From Pelecanus crispus (taxonomy: Eukaryota; Chordata; Aves; Pelecaniformes; Pelecanidae): 64,000 nucleotides of DNA. Location of the stretch: the NCBI RefSeq assembly GCF_030463565.1, contig NC_134643.1, forward strand, positions 8,726,657 through 8,790,656. Direction: 5' to 3'. The notes below the pieces were generated by a model. It made no database searches, was not told where the DNA came from, and saw nothing but the letters and a program-made list of their open reading frames with translations. Below are positions 12,433 through 23,764 of the stretch, one piece after another (the first letter of the stretch is position 1; every line of letters begins with the position of its first letter). The translations under genes were made by a program, and so were the position numbers.

Positions 12433-13593
12433 AAGTAAAACCACAGAAATGTATTAGTGAGGGAGACCTTGATAGCATCTGGTTTGGCTCCTTGAATGAC
12501 ACATAGAATAAATATACTTACTCCATCCCCAGATAATGGTCAGCTAACTCATCTTCAAAATCTCCCGTGAAAGAGAGATCCCAGCACCTCGATAGCCAGC
12601 CCTCCCTTTTACACCGAACCAAATTATTGCCCTCAGGCAGCTCCAGTTCTTTATATTCTATACAGGGACTGTGGTTGATGGCAACAGGACTGAAACAGCG
12701 GTCTACAGAGCCCCCAGGTCTGGTAATAGCAGGATAGCCCACCTGGAAACCCTGATTCTGATAATTTTCTTAATTCCAGCAGCTATATCTCATATTAAAC
12801 CTTTTTCTAACACTTTTACAAGGACACAAATCTTTGCCAAACAAAATATTACCTGACTGTGAAGGGGAAGCAAGGAAAGGCACTCTGAATATATGTGATT
12901 TGGCAGGGAAATTGTTAGAGGAATGGACTATTAAAATAAAAGCTGTGGTATAAAAAAGTTGAGTCACACATGTGGCTTCTATTCCTCAGTGTTTTATCAG
13001 GGGAAGAAAAAAGCATGTGATCTCCAGTTACCTAACCAAGAGAAAATGAGACAGCGCTATTTGCCCATTACTATTCTTTATTTTAGTAGTACCAATGGCA
13101 AAATACCCAATTTTGTGATCTTCTTATTCAGGCAAGAACAAATTTAATTCACCAAAATTGTACTTAAAACCTTACTGTTGCCTCCAAGCACACAAAAAAA
13201 AAATAAGATGGAAAAAGGATTCTGCAGTCACTGGTGCCGCAGCCTCAAGGCACCTGGATGAGGTGGAAAAAATGCAGTGTTCAGTCAAGTCAGTGGAAAA
13301 AAAATGCCTGTTCCTTTCAAGGGATTTTGGATCAGCTCCAAAATAAGTGAGGATCACCAGAAGATGGGAAGATGACTGAACAAAATGTACTGTAAAAGTG
13401 CCCGGTATTATTACAAACATCCCCTAAGTCTTGTGATAATAGTGCAGGAAAGCAATAGCTGTCATATTGCATTATTTTTGTAAGAATAGCCATTAGTCCT
13501 TTCTTGACTACATGCCAATCAATACAAGATAAATGCTCCTATGGATTTTTTCTCCCCTTTTTATACTTTGTTAAAGTGAGCCAATTCTCTTAC
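12433..13593. other. Presumed intron or flank, no gene seen
   Basis: If the minus-strand exon at 13594-14068 belongs to a gene running leftward, this stretch is the start of its following intron. The strong donor at 13588-13593 supports that. No further exon was recognised between here and the left edge. Confidence 0.4.
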
Positions 13594-14068
13594 CTTGTTG
13601 CATAGCAATTTCGAGAGCACTCACCTTTGGCACGTGCACGATGGATGGTCTAGGGATGTGAGTACAGAGTGCAATAACATCATGACTTAGCTCCTTAGCA
13701 GCAAACACTGATGACTCTGTGGTAGCAGACACTGACTGAGCAGCAATATGATTGCTAGAATTGCTGCTTGCGTGGCTGTGTTTTTCAGAGCATCTGCTGA
13801 GTTTGAACATCTCCTTGCTGTCCTCTCCCCCGTGCTTGATGCTGCTGGCTGCTACTGCAGATGGCTGCAGGCACACCGCTGAGGTCCCCTCGGTCTTCTC
13901 CTCCTCCATGTCTAGAGGGCTTGTATTGGGCTGGTCGAACGGAGTGTTTTCATGTGTGTTTCCAAAGCAGGTGAGCAGGGCTGAGCAAGGGAAAGGATGC
14001 ATCTTGGATGACAGGTTATCGGATCCGCTTAGCCTGCTTTCCACATCCGCATAATCAACAGGCTGCAT
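13594..14068 (-). CDS. Putative first coding exon, possibly long-isoform FAM107B
   Basis: A 475-base open exon on the minus strand: 158 codons plus one base, so a phase 1 splice. It starts at the ATG at 14068-14066, and an in-frame TGA lies immediately upstream, so the start is well defined. It ends at CAACAAG followed by GTAAGA, a near-perfect donor. The encoded N-terminus begins MQPVDYADVES and is Ser- and Thr-rich with acidic patches (MEEEKTEG), without membrane segments or known domains. It would be a disordered extension. In other vertebrates FAM107B lies next to CDNF on this strand and has a long isoform with an extra N-terminal region. Assignment to it is inferred from position, not from sequence I recognise. 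The remaining exons would be beyond the left edge. Confidence 0.5.
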
Positions 14069-17000
14069 TCACATCCAGAAGAGTGCCCAAAATGAAAGCC
14101 TGGGTGTAATGTCATTCCAGTCTTCCTAAGAGAGAGCACCCCCTTTTCTGCTGTCAGGAGCATTCAGAAGTGGGGTACCACTCCTCCCACTCTGTTCTCT
14201 GCCAAAGTCAGAAGTCAGCCCGTTACCTCCTCATGGCCGCCCACTCCTATTGTCTGCAAGCCAAAGAAGCACAAATACAATGAAAATGTTTGCAACCCTT
14301 GCATGCTCTTTCTCAGAGCTGTCAGCAGCTAAACAAAGCCCTCACAATAGCCCCATAACCCCGGCAGGCTATGGTTACAGGAGCGGAGGCTACAGCACCA
14401 GGCGGTCCTCAATCAGTAGTGCTGCAGCCTCAAGTTACCTGGCAAAAGAGGCAAAAAGATAGTGTAGCCCGAGCTCTTCAGCCATAACAGCATCAACACT
14501 TGTATCAGTGTCATCATAACAATAGTATAACTGGCTCCGATTGCGCCACTCAGATATTTATTAGCAGTAAAACCCCAAATTGGTCATCTATCACTGACTT
14601 AGATAAAAAATGTACTTTCAGGCTCTGGCTGGGCTGTTCAACGTTAAAAAGGAAGATGGTAGCTGCTTTGGTCAGGGAGGAGAAGATGGGGTTCTGTGTG
14701 GGCACCCCACGTCCCTTCCAGCACACACTCCTATGGCACGGGCAGGCAGGATCCAGCCCCGCAGCTCCTCCTCCGGCCGTGCAGCTTGCTCCCCACCACA
14801 CAGCATCACCTCTCCCAGCTCCTCTCAAAGGCAGCCGCTGCTCCTCCTGGCCCCCTCCACTCCCCAGGGAAAACTGGGGAAACATCCTGCTAAAACTCAT
14901 CAGCCGCCGGGCGGGCGTAAGGGGAGATGTTTCCTTTCTCAGTGTGCAGTGGCTTGATGCTGGCTGCTAAAACAAAAATATGTGGGAAGTAAGGGAAGGA
15001 GGGAGAGTTTGTGGTTAAAGCATCTGCCTCCAGAAAATCCCAGTTCCTTCTTTTTTGCGCTGCCACAGGCTTCCTGTACGATAGCAGAGATGTTATTTGA
15101 TCTCTATCTCCATCTGTAAAAAGGAGGATAGTAATCACTTCTTTTTTTCCACCCACTATACATACCCTGTCTCTTTATAAAAGGTTATAAACTCTTGAGA
15201 TGAAGGGCTTGCACTTATTTGCTTTTAAGCTGCTGATACAAAAGATCTCCAAATTCAAATGTGGTGCCTAACTGCTAAGAGTATCTAAAGAGTAATCTTG
15301 AGTTTCGGTCTTTCCCAACAAACCCAGACTCTTCCATTTACATTTCTAGCCTGGTTTGTTGTTAGATTTTGTTAGATGCTTGTCATACCCTCCCTGTAAC
15401 TGTGCCTTTCATCTTACTGTAAGGTTTGACATTGAGCAAAAATGTGATATATTAAGAGAAACTCATGTTTCCAGCAGCTCATCAGGAACCAAAGTACAGA
15501 AGGTTGAGGGTTAAATTCCCATTGTGTCAATTGTTAGCGCCCAAAGCAAAACAATCTCAGGTCCCTCATCCCCCATTAACCTAGCTATTCTCTTTGTACC
15601 CCTTCCTAATCCACATGTCTTGTACAACAGCTTGTCTCAATGGCTGGCGTTGGGTTTTAGAAAGGCCCAAAGTGGCCTCCAGCATGAGCAGCAATGCATC
15701 TTGAGCTGCTGGGGCTCTTGCTGTCCTGTATAACTCCCTGGTTTGTAAATATGACCAGCGTGGGGTGAAGATCATACAGCTCCTCTAGTGAGAAAGATGT
15801 ACCTGGTGACCAAAAAAAAACTTGAAAAATATTAGGACAGGATCTGATAGTGGGGAAAGCAAACTCAGAGGGAGGAAATGTGCTGAAAAACTGGAAATTC
15901 TTTAAGTGAAGTGTATTATCTGTATTATAGTCATGGAAGAGGATGATTTTGGCTCAGGGTCCATCTTGCTTCACTTGTGAGATGAAAGCAGCAGCACCGA
16001 TATCAGTATTCCCCTTCAGCAAGCACCAAGAGACAAAAGACTGGCTGTGCTGATATGCAGCAACTTTGTCTTGCTTTGCACCTATCGGGGTGGACATGGA
16101 GCCCTCTGGAAGTGGATCCATTGCAGATGAATCTGTTTTGCACCCACCTGGATGCCCTGCTTTTCTGCACAGCACTGTGGATGCCTGTCTGAAAGCTTTG
16201 GGCTCTTTGGGCAGCAGGTAGATAAAAGTTCAAGTGCTTTTTTTCCTCTTAACTTTTAAATTACTTCAGTTCTTTACTGTGTCTGACCTTGGATGCATCT
16301 TTCCCTCGATTTCCAATTTATCAAAGGTAGATAATAGTGCTTCTCTGTCTCATGGATGTTAAACATTGTGAATTGTTCCAGTATCACAGCACTGGAAGCC
16401 TGATAGGATAAATCTCTCATGTCAGGGAACTTCAGAAGCAGAGGAAGCACCCACAAGCCTGGGAATCTATTTGAGTTTTACAGACCCATTGAGGATGTGA
16501 GGCTGGACCTATGCACAGAACAAGCTTTCCCATGGGATTTCTGGTGCATCCATTCAGTCCTGGGCCTCAGCAGGACAACAGACACATGCAAAATGTTTTC
16601 AGGAAACTACTGAAATATTCAGGTCCTTGGAAGAGGATCAGTTTGAGTCTACACATAAACAAAAGTTTAGAGTCTATCTTATTTCTTGTAAAGCTAGTCC
16701 CCTCTAAGTACATTTCCCTTTACTAATCCTCAGGCTTCATAAAAATGCCTGAAAGAAACTAGTAAAATCCTCTGGGAGGTTTTTCTGTCTTATCCTCTAA
16801 ACTTTGCTCTACACTTTTGAGTGTTTATGTATTATCCCATGATTGGGCTAGATATGGTACTGCTTGGGTACTTGGTATCTTAGCACATGAGAATATTGAT
16901 AAAGTAATTTCACCATGACTGTATTAAACAAGGGATCTCAGGTGCTCTCAGCATGTCCAGAAAATCCTGGACATTGGTTGCAAAAAGGCTTTGTAGACCA

Positions 17001-18734
17001 CAGTGGCTGAGACATTGGTTGTGGATAGACACCAGGCTAGGTACAGACCCATGCATGGGGGCCAGCCGAGCAGTATAGGTGGCACTGGGCACACACCAGA
17101 CAGGTTTCATGGCTGTGAGAGGTCAGACCAAGAGGCAGGACTAGCCAACCAAAGAAATAACTGCTTTTATATGGGAACAACAATGCACAACTAAGACTTT
17201 GGGCAATCTGACACATCTTTAATTCCACAGTAAGGTGCCCTTGGAATTAAAATAACTATCTCAGCAAGTCAGTCAGCCAACAATCTACATTAAATTCTTT
17301 CCAGGCCTTCAGCTGACCATGCCAGCCTTTCTTCAGCCCTTTCTGAGATCCTTGTGAGTTTATAGGGACACTGGTCTACATGAAGACTAGCTGCACGAGT
17401 GAGTCATGATCACTTAAAGTCACCATGCAGGACAGATGCATGTCTGTGTGAAGAGGTGTTGTTCTAAAAATCAGGTGTCTGCTTGTATTACCTCTGAGGA
17501 GGGAGGACATTCAGTGCCTGCTTGCTGTGAGAGCCACAGAGACGCTTTTGGAGTCAACAAAAAGGGCTAAATGCTCTACTGTAACTGTAAGAGAAGTGAT
17601 CAGGACAAGGGTAATTAACCTGTGAGTCTTTTCCTGAGTTTAAAGACAACATGAGAAATCTTCACAAGCCAAGAACGTCCAAAATGAACTGCTGGTGACA
17701 TCTAAGAGGTGACATCCATGAGCCCCAGCAGTCAGACCCAGGCCCAATCTCCTCACAGCTTGGGGCTATTTGGTTTTGGCTTAAGCCTGTCACTCTCGCT
17801 AATGCTAAAGACACAATTTAAGGTTTACTTCATTCAAGCAGATCTCCTTGCACCAGTCAACCAAGTGTGCTAACCACAATTTTATGTGCGATGAGATATT
17901 ATTAGGACAAGTGACAAGACTCGCTTTATTCTTCCTGTATTTTCTCATAAATTAATGATGAGCTGAAATGTACTGGCTTAATGCCTCAGCAAGCTGGACA
18001 TGCCAAGTAAATGGAGAAGGTACATTTCAGCTGACTCTTGACCTGTCTTCAGTATTATTCCTTCAAGAGAAATTTTTCCTTCACGTGGTTGATATTATAC
18101 TCTCTTCTCAGCAGGAGACTTGGGGTCAAATTTAGCTCAGGTGCCCCACGTTTACAGCAGGGACTAAGCCTAGCTGGTTATCTTACTTTGCAGGAGCCAG
18201 TTTTACAGCATGTTATCCTGCTTTTGTGCTTCTATGTTGTTCCTTCTTTCCTCATCATTGTGCCCCTACAGTAGCACTGATTCTCTAAACATTTTCCAAA
18301 CCCATGTCTGTCTGGTGGGGGTTGGCCATAGCTCAGCATTCCCCAGAATCTCCTCTTCCTCATCCTGCCATAAGCCCCAGCCTGTGTCTGCTGCCTCTGT
18401 TCTGCCTGCAGAAGGAATATGTTCCTTGCACCAAAGTAAGTTTTAGATTAAGTCTGAGCTGGTGATGATCAGTAGAGTTCCACTGCCTTCAAATTATGGG
18501 GGTCTGAAAAGGTGATCGGAGGAATTAAATCCAGTCTCCTGCTATTTCCTCCACCTCCTTTCAGACTGCCCAAACTTTAGCTGAAAACCAGCTGAGCTTC
18601 TGGCTTCCCCTACTTCATATATGCTTTCTATATAGACACAATATATATGTTCTATAGAAAAAGATGCGTAGGATGCGAAGAGCGTGTACCTAAACCATGA
18701 AATACAGCTAGAAGTAACTTGGCACTACTTAGAT
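14069..18734. other. Flank of the 13.6-14.1 kb exon, no other gene seen
   Basis: Bases about 14700-14930 are moderately GC-rich and could hold a promoter or 5' UTR exon for the minus-strand transcript, but no start site can be fixed. The remainder has only short, unsupported open frames. Confidence 0.4.
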
Positions 18735-19060
18735 GGAGCTTAACAGAAGAGAGTTCAGAGAAGAGCAATGCGGATGGCAGAAGGACCAGCTCACAAGGGA
18801 AGGTTTAAAGAGCTCAGCTGGACATGCAACATAAAACCAATAAGATAAGCAATACGATAAGATGCTCTGTGTTTATCTGAGAAGCATAGGGATTGAGGTT
18901 AAAAAAGCAGTGGATTATGGTAGTCAAAATAGTCCCTAATAACTGCAGAGTTTCTTCCATCTTCTGTTGTACCTGCTGTTAGGCATCACTGAGGGTAGGT
19001 GACTGGGTTAGAGGAACCATTAGTCTCATCCAGTTACAGCAGAGCCTGTGTTTCTAGACA
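18735..19060 (+). mobile_element. Probable ancient CR1 relic
   Basis: The part at about 19005-19058 (GACTGGGTTAGAGGAACCAT, then TAGTCTCATCCAGTTACAGC) resembles the 3' end of old reptile-type CR1 elements. These carry a GGCTAGATGGACCATTGGTC-like phrase followed by TGACCCAGTATGGC. The upstream portion includes GTTCAGAGAAGAGCAATG, as seen in such elements. Divergence is high, so the call is weak and the boundaries are rough. Confidence 0.3.
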
Positions 19061-20523
19061 GGAAAAATTTAGACTGATTAGCAAAAGAATTTACTTAATA
19101 GTAAACCAGTTTTAAAAAATTCACAGGAAACTTTTTCAGGTTTTTTTTAACTAATTTTCCGAAATTTCTAAATGTTTTGACACTTCTATGGCTTAATCAT
19201 GACGTCTGATGGTTGAAGAATTCCAGATAACTCTACAGCTCAAGCATTCAACAAAAATGCCCCTTTTTCTCAAAAAAAAAAAAAAAAATCCATTGGAAAG
19301 CTGAATTCTGAAGGTCTTGAGTGGGCCTGTTCAGTGAGCTCTGAAATCTTGCTCCCCAGGAGCTGCAAAAACCTCCTGCCTTGGAACACCTAAAACCCAA
19401 CAGGACTAAATGATCAGCTGGAAGTAGACACTGAGTATGCCCCTCTCTGTCTTCCTAGGAAGGGTTATCATTTGGGGGGGGCTGTGAAAATGCTTATCCC
19501 CTTAAGGGATTCATGCTGGCCACTGAGTATCTGGGAATAAAACACAGGTAAAAAGTAAACCCAGCTGGTGAGATTACAGAAGGTTGGAAATGAAGGGCTA
19601 AACTAAAGTCCTTTTCAACAAATTGTACCATCCTGCTGCAGAATTAAACGAAGGATGATTCCCAAAGTTGGATGGATACGTGCATGCACTCTTAGAGAAA
19701 GTCATTGTTTGGGCTTTCTAGTTTTGGCCATGCAAATAATATTCATACCAAGCCAAATTCCTGGGCCTGGGAGCCAGAAGCTTTTGTAAACCAAGTCTTG
19801 ATTCTGCTGCTGAAATGGGTACAACAGAGATGATGACGTTTACTTAGCTATCTTCCAGCTGGGCTGGCTGCTTCCATCAGTGAAAGCTGGGAAAATCTGA
19901 AGGCTGCTTAATAAATTAGTTCTTTTATAACAAATACTAGTTTCTGAGATGGATTTAGAGCTTTATCCTTATAGCTGGCTTAACAGCAATTGAAATAAAA
20001 CTCCTGTCTGAGCACAAGTTGTCTTTGAGTAGACAGGAGTAGAATCTCTTCTGTTTGTAGTTTAAAGGATTCAAGATTAAAAACCATATGATTGTTCTAA
20101 AATGTCCTTTCATGCACTAACGAGACTTGAAGCTTCTGAGCCAGAAGAACATTTTAATGTAATTGACACTTTGTAACTGATCGGCTTCATTTACTTTCTG
20201 CTCTTTTCTCAATTACACAACCAGCCTTCACAACTTTATACATTTATAGCAATTTTCCATTTTTTACTCTCACCCACTGATACTAACATGACATGACTGC
20301 GAGCATTATGCAAAACAAATGAGTAATGACAAAATACTTCCTTAGCTTCAATGATTTTACTTCATAGACGGATTTCTTTTGAATTTACAAATAAGCACTC
20401 TAGCCTCTGTGCAGCCCTTTCAAAATAACATAGACCTGCCCAATGGCTGATTTTCAGCAATCATCCCAAAAGGCAGGTCACCCTCAAGGAATAAAAGAAA
20501 GGGGATTATCTTGTTTGTAACTT
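19061..20523. other. Intergenic stretch, no gene seen
   Basis: No supported gene. A run of 17 A lies at about 19272-19288 and a short G run at about 19474-19481. Confidence 0.55.
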
Positions 20524-21277
20524 AGAATCACAGAATGGTTTGGGTTGAAGGGACCATTAAAGGTCATCTAGCCCAACCCCCCTGCAGTGACAGGGACAGC
20601 TTTAACCAGATCAGGGTGCTCAGAGCCCCGTCCAACCTGACCTTGAAGGTTGCCAGGGATGGAGCATCTACCACCTCTCTGGGCAACCTGTTCCAGTGCT
20701 TCACCAACCTCATTGTAAAAAATTTCTTCCTTCTATCTAGTCTAAATCTACCCTCTCTTACTTTAAAACCATTACCCCTTGTCCTATCACAACAGGCCCT
20801 ACTAAAAAGTCTGTCCCCATCTGGAACAGGCTGCCCAGGGAAGTGGTTAAGTCCCCATCCCTGGAGGTATTTAAAAGACGTGTAGGTGTGGTGCTTAGGG
20901 ACACGGTTTAGTGGTGAACTTGGCAGTGTTAGGTTAACAGTTGGACTTGATGATCTTAAAGGTCTTTTCCAACCTAAATGATTTATGATTCTATGATCTT
21001 TCTTATAAGCCCCCTTTAAGTACTGAAAGGTCACAATAAGGTCTTCCCAGAGCCTTCTCTTCTCCAGGCTGAACAACCCCAACTCTCTCAGCCCTTCCTC
21101 ATGGAGAGGTGTTCCAGCCCTCTGACCATTTCCATGGCCCTCCTCTGCATCCACACCAACAGGTCCATGCCTTGCCTGTGCTGAGGACTCCAGAGCTGGA
21201 GGCAGTGCTCCAGGTGGGGTCTCACGAGAGCAGAGTAGAGGGGATGAATCACCTCCCTCGACTTGCTGGCCACACTT
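20524..21277 (-). mobile_element. CR1 LINE, minus strand, interrupted
   Basis: This is the 3' end of a CR1 on the minus strand. It begins with the reverse-complemented tail at 20524 and carries the C-terminal ORF2 text on the minus strand, for example [20 protein letters not shown] and [18 protein letters not shown]. Close similarity to the copies at 1.8-5.4 kb suggests a related subfamily. It is interrupted at 20821-20996 by a plus-strand CR1 tail and then continues exactly where it left off. Confidence 0.92.
20821..20996 (+). mobile_element. CR1 3' tail inserted in another CR1
   Basis: A roughly 176-base plus-strand CR1 tail of a different subfamily. It runs from CTGGAACAGGCTGCCCAGGG to the TTGGACTTGATGATCTTAAA phrase and ends in GATTCTATGAT. 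It splits the minus-strand CR1 cleanly. The host reads CCCCAT before it and CTTTCTTATAAG after it, and ATCT occurs at both junctions. Confidence 0.88.
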
Positions 21278-22911
21278 CTTCAGACTGGAAACATATCTTA
21301 GATGCAGCAGGTGCATCTCTGGACCCTCATGGCCTGATCAAGTGCCCCAGAGCCATCCTCCATCCTCCTGGCCAGTTGCAGGTCGACTGCTCTGCTTGCA
21401 CAGGTTGGCAGATGGATGCAGCAGATTGCCAGATGCCCTTTTGGAAATGGATGAGCCGAAGGCCACTTTCCCAGTGGGGATTTTCTCAAACAACTCTGAT
21501 TTTTCCAGCTTCTGCATAACTGGCATGGGAAAAGGGGGGTCCTCAGCCTTTCTTTCACTGGTCTGCAGCTGTGTTACTACTCCCCGCAGCAACAGGCAGG
21601 CTCCACTCTGGTGTAAGCAGAAATGCTGACTGAGCCTAGACTGAATCGTTCTCTGGCTGCCCCTTTCCTGCTCCGCTAGCTGAGCAAAGCGCCCTTCCAG
21701 TTGCACACCACAGATGGCTAATTAGGATCATGGCGAGAGGAAATCTGCTCTGTGGCCTTCTGTGATGGGAATGGGCTCTTCGTTATGCAGATGAGATCCA
21801 TTGCTGCATAATTCTGCCTTTACAACATGCAAATACAGGCAGACGGGGGGGCACAGGCCTGCCCTCGGGGAGCAGGAATCTGATTTTGGGGATGCATAAA
21901 GTGGAGAAATGGGGCATGCAAAAGAAGTGAGCAATGTGTGGGAGCAGGAAAAGTGGGCTTCCAGGTTCTTCTTATTCTCACTGATCTCTTCTTTGAACTC
22001 TCCCCATATCCACCTAAAAAATATCATTAGCACTATTTAACTTCAAGGCACTGTCACTACTTCTCACCCTTAAAATTGCCTTTTGCTGCTTGACTATGCT
22101 AATTACAATGTGACAACTACCTCTCAGTATAAATTCACCCACTTCCTTTGACTCTGTGAGTCCTTAACTGACCAAGACTCCAGGGCTAACAGAAGGATCT
22201 GCAGATCTGAGAGCCACGAGGAACCATGCCAGGTACCCTGGGTCACATACAGGCCATGAAATCTCACTCTGAAATTTCTGATGCAGGGAGAAGTACTTGT
22301 ATTTCCTTCTTCCCTCACAGAGGCTTGAAAATACATCATCATACAGGATTTCAGCCATATATTGTTATTTGCGTTCTGTCTGCTTGCTGAACAGAACCTG
22401 GTCTTCATCTCAGCACAGCAGTGATTTGTAAGTAATAAAACCAGAATCCATTTAAAAGCGCAACATAGTGAGGTATTTTAAAAATGTATAATTGCATTTT
22501 GGTTTGTATTTCCCCCACTTCAAAAATGTTAACATTTAATTTACATGAAGAAAAACTCCTCTTTTTTCTCTGTACAAAAAAGTAATCTTTCATGCTAAGA
22601 ACATTTTTATGGAAAAAAAGAACCTACCAAAGTAATTATCATCTCACAAAATGATTATTTTAGTAAATAATCTTTCTTTTTTGGGAGCCTATTTTTAAAA
22701 ACTCCAAATAAAACCTTCACTTGTGATGGCCTTGACCAGAGCTAGGTGATTAATCCAAACAGGGTCCTCAATCATTTTTCTACTTGCAATTTAATTTTGG
22801 CTATGACTGCACACCACTTGGCTTTATTTACATTGCAACATTCTTGCTTGATGCTTGGGAAAATGGATAGTTGTGCCTGTGGCCAAGATCCTGTGTTTAA
22901 TCAAGAAACAA
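21278..22911. other. Intergenic stretch, one unassigned open frame
   Basis: A minus-strand open frame of 122 codons at 21338-21706 encodes polar, Gln- and Ser-containing text without a domain I recognise. No donor or acceptor pair makes it a convincing exon. Nothing else was seen. Confidence 0.35.
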
Positions 22912-23764
22912 GATCACAGAAAGGTTGGGGTTGGAAGGGACCTCTGGAGGTCATCTGGTCCAAGCCTCCTGCTCAAGCAGGGCTGCCGAGAGCCAGTTGC
23001 CCAGGACTGTGTCCAGAGAGCTTTTGAATATCTCCAAGGATGGAGACTCCGCAACCTCCCTGGGCAACCTGTGCCAGTGCTCAGTCATCCTCACAGTTAA
23101 AAAGCATTTGCTGATGTTCAGAGGTTCCCTCCTGTGTTTCAGCTTGTGCCCATTGCCTCTAGTCCTGTCACTGTGCACAACTCAACAGAGCCTGGCTCCA
23201 TCCTCTTTGCTCCCTCCCTTCAGGTATTTATATACATTGATAACATCCACCCTGAGCCTTCTCTTCTCCAGGCTGAACAATCGCAGCATTCTCAGACTTT
23301 CCTCAGAGGAGAGATGCTCCAGACCCTTAATCACCTTGATGGTCTTTTGCTGGACTCTCTCCAGTATGTCCATGTCTCTCTTGTACTGGAGAGCCCAGAA
23401 CTGGACACAGTACTCCAGGTGGGGTCTCATGAGAGTGGAGTAGAGGGGAAGGATCACTTCCCTCAACCTGCTGATAATACTTTGTCTAATGCAGCCCAGG
23501 ATACCATTTGCCTTCTTTGCTGCAAGGGCACTGTGCTGGCTTATGTTCAACTTGGTGTCCACCAAGGTCCTTTTCTGCCAAGCTGTTTTCCAGCTGGGTG
23601 ACCCCCAGCATATACGGGTGCCTGGGCTTGTTCCTCCCTATGTGCAGGACTTTGCATTTCTCCTTGTTGAACTTCATGAGGTTCCTGTTGGCCCATTTCT
23701 CCAGCCTGTCGAGGCAGTATGATCCTTCAGCATGTCAGCCACTCCTCCCAGTTTGGTGTCATCC
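22912..23764 (-). mobile_element. CR1 LINE 3' portion, minus strand
   Basis: About 850 bases of CR1 read on the minus strand, with the 3' tail at 22912 (AGGTTGGGGTTGGAAGGGAC on the plus strand). The minus-strand frames encode the ORF2 C-terminus, for example [20 protein letters not shown] and [18 protein letters not shown]. Its text differs clearly from the copies at 1.8 and 20.5 kb (for example HLVQASCSSRA-type tail versus HLAQPPCS), so it is another subfamily. It fades out after the GTTTGGTGTCATCC phrase. Confidence 0.92.

Noticed and set aside
14250-14970. Plus-strand open frames of 70 to 156 codons
   Set aside because: Several overlapping frames in a moderately GC-rich patch, with no splice sites and no known protein.
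22925-23601. Plus-strand open frames of 172 and 155 codons
   Set aside because: They are antisense shadows of a minus-strand CR1.
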